A stretch of 64,000 nt of DNA, taken from NCBI GenBank assembly GCA_016214145.1, contig JACRPA010000009.1, positions 1 to 64,000 of the forward strand, given 5' to 3'. The position numbers and the translations under genes were made by a program. Below are positions 11,675-20,404 of the stretch, in pieces (the first letter of the stretch is position 1; every line of letters begins with the position of its first letter). The notes beneath the pieces are model-generated. The model had not been told where the DNA came from. It ran no database searches and was given only the letters and a program-made list of their open reading frames with translations. This DNA is from Rhodocyclales bacterium. GTDB lineage: Bacteria; Pseudomonadota; Gammaproteobacteria; Burkholderiales; Rhodocyclaceae.

Positions 11675-11840
11675 CCCCTGCCCCACGGCCGGCTTAGTAC
11701 AGCCGGCCGGCTCGTGCGGCACGGAGCTGTACTCCGCGAAACCCCGCCCTTGCCCCGAGGAAGGGGGTGACGATTGTTCGCCGCAATGCGGCTCCATGTG
11801 GTTGACTGCTCCGCCCTTGGGGCGGCCCGGCGGACGGCGC
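11675..11840. repeat. Composite repeat between nudJ and mnmA
   Basis: On the minus strand this gap carries, in order, a GGGCCGCCCCAAGG palindrome and GTCACCCCCTTCCTCGGGG. A GTACAGC...GCTGTAC-type inverted repeat around GCCGGCCGGC and a G-rich end before the mnmA start complete it. The first two modules recur in the same order at 39824-39960. It begins exactly after the ATGA that ends nudJ. No gene is seen in it. Confidence 0.6.
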
Positions 11841-12296
11841 TCATGTCTCGTAGTGCGTAATCAGGTCGAGGCTGTAGCGGCGGCCGGCGAGGTAGTCGCG
11901 CACGCACTGCATGACCAGCGGGCTGCGGTGGCGCGCCCGTTCCGCCGCGATCTCCTCCGGCGTCAGCCAGAGGGCGCGCAGGATGCCGTGGTCGAGCGCC
12001 CGTTCCGCCTCGACGCCGAGCAGGCGGCCGCCGAAGGCGAAACGCAGGTAGGTCACGTCGCCCGCCGGACGGCGCCACTGGTAGATGCCGACCAGGTATT
12101 CCGGCACGAAGCGGTGCGCCGTTTCCTCCAGCGCCTCGCGCGCCGCGGCATCCACCAGCGATTCGTCCTCGTCGAGATGCCCCGCCGGCTGGTTGAAGCG
12201 GATGCCTTCGTCGGTTTCCTCCTCGACGAACAGGAAGCGCCCGTCGCGCTCGATGACGGCGGCCACGGTGACGTTGGGTTTCCAGATGCGATCCAT
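11841..12296 (-). CDS. nudJ: Nudix hydrolase, NudJ-like phosphatase
   Basis: This 151-residue protein matches NudJ, which hydrolyses HMP-PP (a thiamine precursor) and nucleoside di- and triphosphates. It opens [22 protein letters not shown], and the Nudix box [20 protein letters not shown] holds the catalytic REXXEE. The usual Gly two residues after the EE pair is Ala here (EETA), a mild deviation also tolerated in some active Nudix proteins. nudJ next to mnmA is a common proteobacterial arrangement. The gene upstream is divergent. Confidence 0.88.
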   Translation of the reverse strand: MDRIWKPNVTVAAVIERDGRFLFVEEETDEGIRFNQPAGHLDEDESLVDAAAREALEETAHRFVPEYLVGIYQWRRPAGDVTYLRFAFGGRLLGVEAERALDHGILRALWLTPEEIAAERARHRSPLVMQCVRDYLAGRRYSLDLITHYET

Positions 12297-12404
12297 GGCA
12301 GGATTTTACCCACTCCGGCCGTATCGCAGCTTCTTTGCACCTTTTTTATACAGGAAGCGTTAGATTTTTCCCCGATTTGATGCTCATCATCCTAATCTTG
12401 ATCC

Positions 12405-13979
12405 ATGAACGAGCGGATGCAATCCCGAGACGAAACCGAGGAAGGCGACCTGCAGCCGGGCCGGACGCGGCTGTCCGGTTACGCCTATGCCGCTGCGGCT
12501 TGCCTTGCCACGACATTGCTCGCGACGCCCTTGCGCGATCTTTTCGATCTGGCCAACATCGTCATGCTGTTTCTCCTGACGGTGGTGCTGGTGGCGGTCC
12601 GCCTCGGGCGCGGCCCGGCGGTGGCCGCGGCGTTTCTCAGCGTCGCCTCGTTCGATTTCTTTTTCGTCCCGCCGCGATTTTCCTTCGCCGTAAGTGACGC
12701 GCAGTACATCCTCACCTTCGCGGTCATGCTGACTGTGGCCCTGATCACGGGGCAGCTGACGGCTCGGCTGCGGCTGGAAGCCAAGGCGGCCTCCGGTCGA
12801 GAGCGCCGGGCCCGGGCCTTGTATGGCATGGCGCGAGATCTGTCCGGCGCACTCACCGTGGAACAGGCGGCAGACATAGCCCGCAGGTTCATTCACGATA
12901 CTCTGGCCGCAAATACCATGCTCTACCTGCCGATCGGCACAGGCGAGTTGAAGGAGGCGGGTGACACTGCCGGCATTCCGGACGGGATTACCGCCCGCTT
13001 TGCGCACCTTGCCTTCCGGAGCGGCAAGGCGGTCGGGCCGGGGACGCCGGATATCGAGCACAGGCCGATCCTCTTCCTGCCGCTCAGCGCGCCGATGCGG
13101 GTGCGCGGTGTGATGACTGTCACGCTGGGAGAATCCCCGCTCCTGCCCGAACAACGCCAATTGCTGGAAACGGTCGCCTCGCTCGTTGCCATCGTGATCG
13201 AGCGTCTGCACTATGTCGAGGTCGCCCAGGAAGCCCTGCTTGGCGTCGAATCGGAACGCCTGCGCAACGCCCTCCTGTCGGCCGTTTCCCATGACCTGCG
13301 CACGCCCCTGACGGTGCTGGTTGGCCTGTCCGACTCCCTCGCAATGACTGGCGAGGGCCTGCCGCGGAACATGAAGGAAACCGCCGAGGCGATTCGCGAC
13401 GAGGCCCTGCGAATGAGCCGCCTGGTAAGCAACCTCCTCGACATGGCGCGGCTCCAGGCCGGCGATGTGCGTCTGCGGAAGGATTGGCAGCCCCTTGAGG
13501 AAATCGTCGGCAGCAGCCTGAAACATGTGGAGGCCCTGCTCCAGGGCCGCAGCGTTCGCATCGACCTGATGCCCGGTCTGCCCCTGCTGGAGTTCGATGC
13601 CGTACTGATCGAGCGTGTGCTGTGCAACCTGATCGAGAATGCCGCCAAGTTCACGCCGGCTGACGGCCAGGTGACCATCGCAGCGCGTCGTCGCGATGAC
13701 TTCGTGGAGATTTCCGTCTCCGACAACGGGCCCGGCCTGGTGCAGGGAAGTGAAATCGCGATCTTCGAGAAATTCATGCGCGGGCAACCTGAATCGGCCA
13801 AGGCGGGAGTTGGCCTGGGACTGGCGATCTGCCGTTCCATCGTGGAGGCCCATGGCGGACGCATCTGGGCCGAGAACCGCAGCGAAGGCGGCGCCCGATT
13901 CGTTTTCACGCTGCCCATCGGTGAGCCGCCGACTGTCGACGACATGCTGATGGCACGCATCGAAGGGGAAGTGTCATGA
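12405..13979 (+). CDS. kdpD: KdpD-like sensor histidine kinase lacking the N-terminal KdpD/Usp module
   Basis: This 524-residue protein aligns with the C-terminal part of KdpD. It has four closely spaced membrane spans (DUF4118, about residues 24-115), a GAF-like domain (about 140-270), HisKA with AVSHDLRTPLTVLVGL (about 285-350), and HATPase with NLIENAAKF, DNGPGL and GVGLGLAICRSIVEAHGG (about 385-505). The roughly 400-residue cytoplasmic KdpD/Usp region of E. coli KdpD is missing; the start lies just before the first span. The stop overlaps the kdpE ATG (ATGA). Kup follows instead of kdpFABC, so it probably controls Kup or a distant target. Confidence 0.9.
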   Translation: MNERMQSRDETEEGDLQPGRTRLSGYAYAAAACLATTLLATPLRDLFDLANIVMLFLLTVVLVAVRLGRGPAVAAAFLSVASFDFFFVPPRFSFAVSDAQYILTFAVMLTVALITGQLTARLRLEAKAASGRERRARALYGMARDLSGALTVEQAADIARRFIHDTLAANTMLYLPIGTGELKEAGDTAGIPDGITARFAHLAFRSGKAVGPGTPDIEHRPILFLPLSAPMRVRGVMTVTLGESPLLPEQRQLLETVASLVAIVIERLHYVEVAQEALLGVESERLRNALLSAVSHDLRTPLTVLVGLSDSLAMTGEGLPRNMKETAEAIRDEALRMSRLVSNLLDMARLQAGDVRLRKDWQPLEEIVGSSLKHVEALLQGRSVRIDLMPGLPLLEFDAVLIERVLCNLIENAAKFTPADGQVTIAARRRDDFVEISVSDNGPGLVQGSEIAIFEKFMRGQPESAKAGVGLGLAICRSIVEAHGGRIWAENRSEGGARFVFTLPIGEPPTVDDMLMARIEGEVS

Positions 13980-14662
13980 GCGAGCCGACGCCCATCGTTG
14001 TCGTGGTGGAGGACGAGAAGCAGATTCGCCGCTTTGTCCGAACGGCTCTTGAGGATGAGGGTTGCCGTGTATTTGAAGCGGAGACGGCGGCCCGGGGGCT
14101 GGCCGAGGCCGGTACGCGCAAGCCCGCGCTGGTGGTGCTGGACCTTGGGCTGCCGGACCGGGACGGCGTGGACTTCATCAAGGACCTGAGAGGCTGGTCC
14201 AGCGTGCCGGTCATCGTCCTGTCGGCACGCTCCGAGGAATCCGACAAGATCGCGGCGCTGGATGCCGGCGCCGACGACTACCTGTCCAAGCCCTTTGGCG
14301 TAGGCGAGTTGCTCGCCCGCGTACGGGCAATGCTGCGGAGGCAGATTGCCGTGGGTGGAACGTCGGTATTCGAGTTCAGCGACGTGCGAGTCGATCTTGC
14401 CAGTCGCACGGTGGAACGGTCGGGGCAGCCCGTCCATCTCACCCCCATCGAATACCGCCTGCTCACGCACCTGCTGGCCAACTCAGGCAAGGTTCTGACC
14501 CATCGCCAGCTGTTGAAGGAAGTGTGGGGGCCGTCTTATGTGGATAGCAGCCATTACCTGCGCATCTACGTCGGACACCTGCGTCAGAAGCTTGAGGCAG
14601 ATCCCACCCGCCCCCGCCATCTGCTGACAGAGACCGGAGTCGGTTACCGCTTTCAACCATGA
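13976..14662 (+). CDS. kdpE: KdpE-like response regulator
   Basis: This 228-residue OmpR/PhoB-family regulator has the receiver acidic pair VEDE, phospho-acceptor D56 (VVLDLGLPDRDG), Lys in LSKPFGVGEL, and a C-terminal winged helix (TPIEYRLLTHLL ... GPSYVDSSHYLRIYVGHLRQKLE). The end ETGVGYRF is typical of KdpE. It overlaps the kinase gene by 4 bp, and kup starts 9 bp after its stop, so the three genes form one operon. In E. coli KdpE activates kdpFABC; no kdpFABC genes are in this window. Confidence 0.93.
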   Translation: MSEPTPIVVVVEDEKQIRRFVRTALEDEGCRVFEAETAARGLAEAGTRKPALVVLDLGLPDRDGVDFIKDLRGWSSVPVIVLSARSEESDKIAALDAGADDYLSKPFGVGELLARVRAMLRRQIAVGGTSVFEFSDVRVDLASRTVERSGQPVHLTPIEYRLLTHLLANSGKVLTHRQLLKEVWGPSYVDSSHYLRIYVGHLRQKLEADPTRPRHLLTETGVGYRFQP

Positions 14663-14671
14663 GAACCTGAA

Positions 14672-16552
14672 ATGAACGAGGAAAGAAGCAAAGGACGCCT
14701 CGCCGCGCTGTCCCTCGCGGCACTGGGTGTCGTATACGGCGACATCGGCACCAGCCCGTTGTATGCCTTCAAGGAAGTCTTCGCCGGAGCGCATCATCCC
14801 GTTCCCGTCACGCCCGACAATGTCCTCGGCGTGCTCTCCATGATCTTCTGGGCCGTGATGATCGTGGTTTCACTCAAGTACGTGGTCCTGATCCTGCGCG
14901 CCGACAACCGGGGCGAGGGCGGCATCATGGCGTTGATGGCGCTGGTGCTGGCCCGGCAGGAATCCAGCGGCGGGAACAAGACCACGGTGATGCTGCTCGG
15001 CCTGTTCGGCGCTGCGCTGTTCTACGGCGACGGCGTGATCACGCCGGCCATCTCGGTGCTGTCCGCTGTCGAGGGCATCGAAGTCGTCACCCCGGCTTTC
15101 AAACCCTACGTCATCCCGATCACGCTTGCCATTCTGGTCACGCTGTTCGCCGTCCAGAAACGGGGCACCGCCCAGGTCGGAGCCTTCTTCGGGCCGGTAA
15201 TGATCCTGTGGTTCGCCACCCTCGCCGTGCTCGGTGCACTCAAAATTTCGGAGGAACCCGGGGTACTGCTTGCAATATGGCCCGGATATGGCCTGAGCTT
15301 CTTTCTCGCCCATCCGCTCATGGGTTTCTTCGCGCTGGGCACGGCCTTCCTGACCCTGACGGGAGCGGAAGCCCTCTATGCCGACATGGGGCATTTCGGG
15401 CGCACGCCGATCCGGCTTGCCTGGTTCGGACTGGTGTTGCCCGCGTTGATGGTGAATTACTTCGGCCAGGGCGCACTGGTTCTGAGGAACGCCCAAGCCA
15501 TCCAGAACCCCTTCTACCTGCTGGCGCCGGGGTGGGGATTGATCCCGCTGGTAGTCCTGTCCACCATGGCAACCGTGATCGCATCCCAGGCCGTCATATC
15601 GGGAGCCTATTCGATGACAAGACAGGCGATGCAGCTTGGCTACTCGCCGCGCATGGAAGTCCAGCACACTTCGAGCAGGGAAATGGGACAGATCTACCTG
15701 CCGGCGATCAACTGGACCCTCCTTGTCTCCATCATCATCCTGGTGCTGAACTTCCAGTCGTCATCCAATCTCGCCGCCGCCTACGGCATCGCCGTGACCG
15801 GCACCATGGTCATCACCACGCTGTTCGCCTACCTGGTGGCACGCAGCGAATGGCAGTGGGGCGTGTTGAAAGCCTCTGCGGTGTTCGGCGGCCTCATGGC
15901 GGTCGACCTGACTTTCCTTGCGGCAAACATGCTGAAGATCCACGATGGCGGCTGGTTTCCGTTGTTGTTCGGCCTGGCGGTGTTCACCCTGCTGACGACC
16001 TGGAAGCGCGGCCGGCTTCTTCTCGGCAATCGCCTCGACAGCGGCGCCATGCCGCTGGCGAATTTCGTCGCATCGATCAATCAACTTGGTGCTGCCGTGG
16101 TGCCCAGAACGGCGGTGTTCATGACGACGCGTCTCGACCAGGTGCCCCACGCGCTGCTGCACAATCTCAAGCACAACATGGTCGTGCATGAGCGTGTCGT
16201 TCTGGCCACAGTGTCGGTGCTTCCCATTCCGCGCGTGCCGGATTCCCAGCGCGTCGTCGTCGAGCAGGTGAGCCGGCAAATCTACAAGGTCAGGCTCTTC
16301 TTCGGATTCATGGAGGAGCCCGACGTGCCGGCGACCCTGGAGTGGTGCGCCGAACAGGGATTGCAACTGAACCCGATGGAAACATCGTTTTTCCTCGGCC
16401 GGGAAACACTGCTGCCAAAGATCGGCTCCGAGATGGCTTTCTGGCGTGGAAAACTGTTCGTCGCCATGTTCCGCAACTCCGGCAGCGCGGCCGGTTATTT
16501 CAAGCTTCCGCCAAACCAGGTGGTGGAACTCGGCACGCAGGTGGTTCTGTAA
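14672..16552 (+). CDS. kup: Low-affinity potassium transporter Kup
   Basis: Kup (626 residues, usual length) is a proton-coupled potassium uptake protein with about 12 membrane spans and a cytoplasmic C-terminal domain. The start AALSLAALGVVYGDIGTSPL is the family signature, followed by NRGEGGIMALMALVL and FYGDGVITPAISVLSAVEG. The last 180 residues are soluble (FMTTRLDQVPHALLHNLKHN). It sits 9 bp after kdpE, so it is likely co-expressed with, and perhaps controlled by, the upstream two-component system. Co-location of Kup with KdpDE rather than KdpFABC is unusual. Confidence 0.97.
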   Translation: MNEERSKGRLAALSLAALGVVYGDIGTSPLYAFKEVFAGAHHPVPVTPDNVLGVLSMIFWAVMIVVSLKYVVLILRADNRGEGGIMALMALVLARQESSGGNKTTVMLLGLFGAALFYGDGVITPAISVLSAVEGIEVVTPAFKPYVIPITLAILVTLFAVQKRGTAQVGAFFGPVMILWFATLAVLGALKISEEPGVLLAIWPGYGLSFFLAHPLMGFFALGTAFLTLTGAEALYADMGHFGRTPIRLAWFGLVLPALMVNYFGQGALVLRNAQAIQNPFYLLAPGWGLIPLVVLSTMATVIASQAVISGAYSMTRQAMQLGYSPRMEVQHTSSREMGQIYLPAINWTLLVSIIILVLNFQSSSNLAAAYGIAVTGTMVITTLFAYLVARSEWQWGVLKASAVFGGLMAVDLTFLAANMLKIHDGGWFPLLFGLAVFTLLTTWKRGRLLLGNRLDSGAMPLANFVASINQLGAAVVPRTAVFMTTRLDQVPHALLHNLKHNMVVHERVVLATVSVLPIPRVPDSQRVVVEQVSRQIYKVRLFFGFMEEPDVPATLEWCAEQGLQLNPMETSFFLGRETLLPKIGSEMAFWRGKLFVAMFRNSGSAAGYFKLPPNQVVELGTQVVL

Positions 16553-16623
16553 TGCTGCCTGCAAAGCCGGTCCGGCCCGAAATCGGATAAAATTCCATTT
16601 CGGAAAAACGCTGGAGAAACATC

Positions 16624-17544
16624 ATGTCCATGGCCGACCGCGACGGCTTCATCTGGCACGACGGCAAGCTCGTGCCCTGGCGCGAAGCGACGACGCACGT
16701 GCTGACCCACTCCCTGCACTACGGCCTCGCCGTATTCGAGGGCCTGCGCGCCTACAAGACCGTCGACGGCCCCGCCATCTTCCGCCTCAAGGAGCACACC
16801 GACCGGCTGTTCAATTCGGCGCACATCTACATGATGAAAATGCCGTACGACAAGGAGACCCTGATGGAGGCGCACAAGGAAGTGGTGCGCGCCAACAAGC
16901 TGGAATCCTGCTACCTGCGGCCGATCGCCTTCTACGGCTCGGAGAAGATGGGCGTCTCGCCGAAGGGCGCCCAGGTGCATGTGTCCATCGCCGCCTGGCC
17001 GTGGGGCGCCTACCTGGGCGAGGAGGGCATCGCCAAGGGCATCCGCGTCAAGACTTCGTCGTATGCGCGCCACCACGTCAATGTCTCGATGTGCCGCGCC
17101 AAGTATTCCGGCACCTACGCCAACTCGATCCTCGCCAACATGGAGGCCACCGAGCACGGCTACGACGAGGCGCTGCTGCTCGACGTGGACGGCTTCGTCG
17201 CCGAAGGCGCCGGCGAGAACCTCTTCGTCGTCAAGGACGGCCAGATCTACGAACCGGAGATCGCCTCGGCTCTGGTCGGCATCACCCGCGCCACGGTGAT
17301 CCAGCTGGCGAAGGAACTCGGCTACGAGGTGAAGGCCAAGCGCCTCACACGCGACGACATCTACATCGCCGACGAGGCCTTCTTCACCGGCACCGCCGCC
17401 GAGGTGACGCCGATCCGCGAGGTGGACAGCCGCCAGATCGGCGCCGGCAGGCGCGGCCCGGTCACGGAGAAGATCCAGAGCCTGTTCTTCGACGTGGTGA
17501 ACGGCAAGGTGCCGGCCCACCAGGACTGGCTGGCCAGGGTTTAA
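16624..17544 (+). CDS. ilvE: Branched-chain amino acid aminotransferase
   Basis: IlvE (306 residues) is a PLP enzyme of fold type IV making Val, Leu and Ile from their 2-oxo acids. The PLP lysine is probably K160 in CRAKYSGTYANS. Signatures are LHYGLAVFEGLRAYKT and EGAGENLFVVKDG, plus the C-terminal region DEAFFTGTAAEVTPI. It is cytoplasmic. TAAAAT at 16588-16593 is a plausible -10 box, and GGAG lies 8 bases before the start. A small zinc-binding protein follows after 11 bp. Confidence 0.96.
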   Translation: MSMADRDGFIWHDGKLVPWREATTHVLTHSLHYGLAVFEGLRAYKTVDGPAIFRLKEHTDRLFNSAHIYMMKMPYDKETLMEAHKEVVRANKLESCYLRPIAFYGSEKMGVSPKGAQVHVSIAAWPWGAYLGEEGIAKGIRVKTSSYARHHVNVSMCRAKYSGTYANSILANMEATEHGYDEALLLDVDGFVAEGAGENLFVVKDGQIYEPEIASALVGITRATVIQLAKELGYEVKAKRLTRDDIYIADEAFFTGTAAEVTPIREVDSRQIGAGRRGPVTEKIQSLFFDVVNGKVPAHQDWLARV

Positions 17545-17555
17545 GGGGAGAGCGC

Positions 17556-17756
17556 ATGGCTGAAGTCAACGATACCGCCCGCAGCGTCGCCGTCACGGCG
17601 CACGACCTGCCGCTGCACTGCCCGCGGCCGGGCGCGCCGCTGTGGGCGCGCCACCCGCGCGTCTTCCTCGATCCGCTCAAGGGCGGCGAGGCGGTCTGCC
17701 CGTATTGCGGCACGCGCTACACCTTCACCGGCGAAGCACCAAAGGGACACCATTAA
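17556..17756 (+). CDS. Small CHCC-type zinc-finger protein
   Basis: This 66-residue protein ends in the zinc-ribbon arrangement typical of the zf-CHCC family: HCPRPG, then AVCPYCGTRYTF about 27 residues later. Relatives include the small NDUFS6-like domain and many bacterial proteins encoded next to ilvE. The start ATG 17556 has GGGGAGAGC upstream. It lies 11 bp behind ilvE in the same direction, so co-transcription is expected. The function in bacteria is not known. Confidence 0.85.
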   Translation: MAEVNDTARSVAVTAHDLPLHCPRPGAPLWARHPRVFLDPLKGGEAVCPYCGTRYTFTGEAPKGHH

Positions 17757-17766
17757 GCGCCGCTCC

Positions 17767-17864
17767 GTAGGTCGGGCTTCAGCCCGACAGCAGCCGTTGC
17801 GAATCGCCGCACCTCGACATTGGGCGCTGCTGTCGGGCTGAAGCCCGACCTACAGCCCGACCTA
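17767..17864. repeat. Inverted repeat pair, GTCGGGCTTCAGCCCGAC family
   Basis: The left unit (17767-17788) and the right unit (about 17831-17854) face each other, and a short extra copy of GCCCGACCTACA follows. The block fills the gap between the zinc-finger gene and waaF. waaF begins 20 bp later with no strong ribosome site, so the hairpins may affect its translation. Confidence 0.8.
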
Positions 17865-17883
17865 CAGCCCGAGCTGCAACGGC

Positions 17884-18894
17884 ATGCACAAAGCCCTCGT
17901 TATAGCCCCCTCGTGGATCGGCGACACCATCCTGGCGCAGCCGCTCTTCGCGCGGCTGCATGAAATGCACCCTGGCCTGATCCTCGACGCCTTCGCGCCG
18001 GCCTGGGCCGCGCCCGTGCTTGAACGCATGCGCGAAATCCGGCGCGTCATTCCCAATCCCTTCGCCCACGGCGAGTTCAACCTGGCCGGGCGCTGGCGCG
18101 CCGGGCGCGAACTGGCGCACAAGGGCTACGACACGGCCATCGTTCTGCCGAATTCCTGGAAGTCCGCCCTGCTGCCCTTCTTCGCCGGCATCCCGCAGCG
18201 CATCGGCTTCAAGGGCGAGGCGCGACGCGGCCTGCTCAACCGCATCCACCGGCTCGACGAGGCGGCCCTGCCGCAACTCGCGCAGCGCTATGCCCTGCTG
18301 GCCGAGCAAGTCGGCACAACGATGCCCACGCCGCTGGCCGAGCCGCATCTCGATGTGAATGCGGAGAGCGTCCGCGCCACCCTGGCGGCGCTCGGCCTCG
18401 ATGCCTCGCCGGCGCCGGTCGCCTTCTGCCCCGGCGCGGAATACGGCCCGGCCAAGCGCTGGCCGGCGGCGCATTTCGCCGCACTCGCTCGCCGTCTTGC
18501 GCAGACTGACTTTCCGGTCTGGATCGTCGGCTCGGCCAAGGACGCGCCGATCGGTGCGGAAATCGAACGGCTCTCCGGCGGCGCCTGCCGCAACATTTGC
18601 GGCAGGACGGACCTTGCCCAGGCCATCGACCTGCTCTCCTGCCCCCGCCTGGTGGTGAGCAACGACTCCGGCCTGATGCACGTCGCCGCGGCGCTCGGGC
18701 GTCCGCTGGTCGCGCTGTACGGCTCGTCCAGCACGGCCTACACGCCGCCGCTGTCGAAGCGGGCGCGCCTGCTCAGTCTCGGCCTGGAATGCAGCCCGTG
18801 CTTCAAGCGCGAATGCCCGCTGGGACACTTCAAGTGCCTGAACGATCTGTCGCCCGCCATGGTGCTGGACGCCGCAAAGGAGATCCTCTCATGA
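17884..18894 (+). CDS. waaF: ADP-heptose:LPS heptosyltransferase II
   Basis: WaaF (336 residues) adds the second heptose to the LPS inner core on the cytoplasmic face of the inner membrane. It is a GT-B family 9 enzyme. The N-terminus KALVIAPSWIGDTILAQPLF and the donor-site region VVSNDSGLMHVAAALGRPLVALYGSS are diagnostic, and CSPCFKRECPLGHFKCL near the end is typical of WaaF. Its stop overlaps the start of the next gene (ATGA). The word ACTGACTTT, over-represented in this window, occurs inside it at 18505. Confidence 0.95.
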   Translation: MHKALVIAPSWIGDTILAQPLFARLHEMHPGLILDAFAPAWAAPVLERMREIRRVIPNPFAHGEFNLAGRWRAGRELAHKGYDTAIVLPNSWKSALLPFFAGIPQRIGFKGEARRGLLNRIHRLDEAALPQLAQRYALLAEQVGTTMPTPLAEPHLDVNAESVRATLAALGLDASPAPVAFCPGAEYGPAKRWPAAHFAALARRLAQTDFPVWIVGSAKDAPIGAEIERLSGGACRNICGRTDLAQAIDLLSCPRLVVSNDSGLMHVAAALGRPLVALYGSSSTAYTPPLSKRARLLSLGLECSPCFKRECPLGHFKCLNDLSPAMVLDAAKEILS

Positions 18895-19313
18895 CCATGC
18901 GCTTCTTCGCCACGCCGCAGGACGCCGAAACCGCCTTCTACGATGCGCTCGAGCGCGCCGATCTCGATGCCATGATGGCCATCTGGGCCGAGGACGAGGA
19001 AGTCCTCTGCACCCATCCCAACGGCGAGCGCCTGGCCGGCTTCGCCGCCGTGCGCGAAGGCTGGCGGCAGGTCTTCTCCAGCGGCCCGCGCGCCAGCGTG
19101 CGCCTGGGCGGCCAGGTGCACCGCCAGGGCATCCTGCTGGCCCTGCACAGCGCGCACGAACACTACTCGGTGCCTGGCGAGGAAGCGCCGCGCCCGCCGG
19201 TCATCGCCAGCAACGTCTTTGTGCGCGGCGCGCAGGGCTGGCACCTGCTGTCGCGCCACGCCTCCGGCGCCCCGGCGGCGGTCGCCGCCGACATCTCGGC
19301 GACGCTGCATTGA
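18891..19313 (+). CDS. NTF2/SnoaL-like protein
   Basis: The product is 140 residues with the cone-shaped NTF2/SnoaL fold pattern (DUF4440/YybH type). It begins with an alpha-helical segment, AETAFYDALERADLDAMMAIWAEDEEVLCTHP, followed by the strands of GWHLLSRHASG. Its ATG overlaps the waaF stop by 4 bp, so the two are translationally coupled. No catalytic residues can be assigned with confidence. Such proteins can be enzymes or ligand-binding folds; the function is unknown. A second unrelated NTF2-like gene occurs at 24199. Confidence 0.8.
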   Translation: MTMRFFATPQDAETAFYDALERADLDAMMAIWAEDEEVLCTHPNGERLAGFAAVREGWRQVFSSGPRASVRLGGQVHRQGILLALHSAHEHYSVPGEEAPRPPVIASNVFVRGAQGWHLLSRHASGAPAAVAADISATLH

Positions 19314-19321
19314 AAACCATT

Positions 19322-19391
19322 CGCCGCGGATTTCGCGGATGAACGCGGATCAAACAAGAAAAATCCGCGTCGATCCGCGTAATCCGCGGCA
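19322..19391. repeat. Inverted repeat of CGCGGATnCGCGGAT type
   Basis: CCGCGGATTTCGCGGATGAA at 19323 faces ATCCGCGTCGATCCGCG with AATCCGCGGC at its end. The arms can pair into a long imperfect hairpin that fills the 81-bp gap before the YheT-like gene. No other copy was noticed in the window. Confidence 0.6.
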
Positions 19392-19394
19392 GAT

Positions 19395-20369
19395 ATGCTT
19401 TTTTCTTCCATGACGCCTTACCGCGCCCCCGTCTGGCTGCCCGGCGGCCATGCCCAGACGATCTGGCCGGTGCTGCGCAAGGGCGCGCCGCCGCCTTATC
19501 GCCGCGAGCGCTGGGACACCCCGGACGGGGATTTCATCGACATCGACTGGCTGGAATCGGAGCAGGCGGCGGACGCCCCGCTGGTCGTCCTCTTCCACGG
19601 CCTCGAGGGCAGTTCCGCCAGCCACTACGCCGGCGCCCTCATGCGCGCCCTGGCGCGGCGCGGCTGGGCCGGCGCGGTGCCGCACTTCCGCGGCTGCTCG
19701 GGCGAGCCCAACCGCCTGCCGCGCGCCTACCACTCGGGCGACTCGGCGGAGATCGACTGGATATTGCGCCGAATGCGCAGCCGCTTTCCGCAACGGACGA
19801 TCTTCGCGGCGGGCGTCTCCCTCGGCGGCAATGCCCTGCTCAAATGGGCCGGCGAGCAGGAGGGGGCGGCGCGCGACGCGGTGCAGGCGGTCGCCGGCGT
19901 GTGCGCCCCGCTCGACCTCACCGCCGCCGGCCAGGCCCTGCAGCAGGGCCTCAGCCTGCTCTATGCGAAGCATTTCCTCGTCACGCTGAAAGGGAGTTCG
20001 CAGGCGAAGCTGGCGCGTTTTCCCGGCCTGTTCGACGAGGGGCGCATGCGTGCGGCGGAAACGCTCCATGACTTCGACGACGCCGTCACGGCGCCCCTGC
20101 ACGGCTTTCGCGACGCCGCGGACTACTGGCGCCGCGCCAGCAGCAAGCCCTGGCTGCCGGGCATCCGCCTGCCGGCGCTGGTGATCAACGCCCTCAACGA
20201 TCCCTTCCTGCCGCGGCAGGCCTTGCCCGGCGCGAAGGAGGTCTCGGCTTCGGTCACGCTCGACTACCCGGCCGGCGGCGGCCATGTCGGCTTCGTTTCC
20301 GGCGCTTTCCCCGGCCATCTCGACTGGCTGCCGCGGCGGCTGCTGGCGTTTTTCGACCGCACAGTATGA
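19395..20369 (+). CDS. yheT: Alpha/beta hydrolase, YheT family
   Basis: The 324-residue product matches the YheT/EMB8 hydrolases. It opens with PVWLPGGHAQTIWPVL, has VVLFHGLEGSSASHYA at the oxyanion region, and the nucleophile elbow AAGVSLGGNALLKW (Ser in GVSLGG). A C-terminal VINALNDPFLP holds the acid, and PAGGGHVGF the His. These are cytoplasmic esterase-like proteins of uncertain substrate. Two starts are possible (19395 and 19410); the latter (MTPYRAP) lies closer to the conserved region. It stands alone between a repeat and the phosphomutase gene. Confidence 0.9.
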   Translation: MLFSSMTPYRAPVWLPGGHAQTIWPVLRKGAPPPYRRERWDTPDGDFIDIDWLESEQAADAPLVVLFHGLEGSSASHYAGALMRALARRGWAGAVPHFRGCSGEPNRLPRAYHSGDSAEIDWILRRMRSRFPQRTIFAAGVSLGGNALLKWAGEQEGAARDAVQAVAGVCAPLDLTAAGQALQQGLSLLYAKHFLVTLKGSSQAKLARFPGLFDEGRMRAAETLHDFDDAVTAPLHGFRDAADYWRRASSKPWLPGIRLPALVINALNDPFLPRQALPGAKEVSASVTLDYPAGGGHVGFVSGAFPGHLDWLPRRLLAFFDRTV

Positions 20370-20404
20370 TGGGATAATGGCGGAAATCCACTGAGGACTC
20401 CGCC

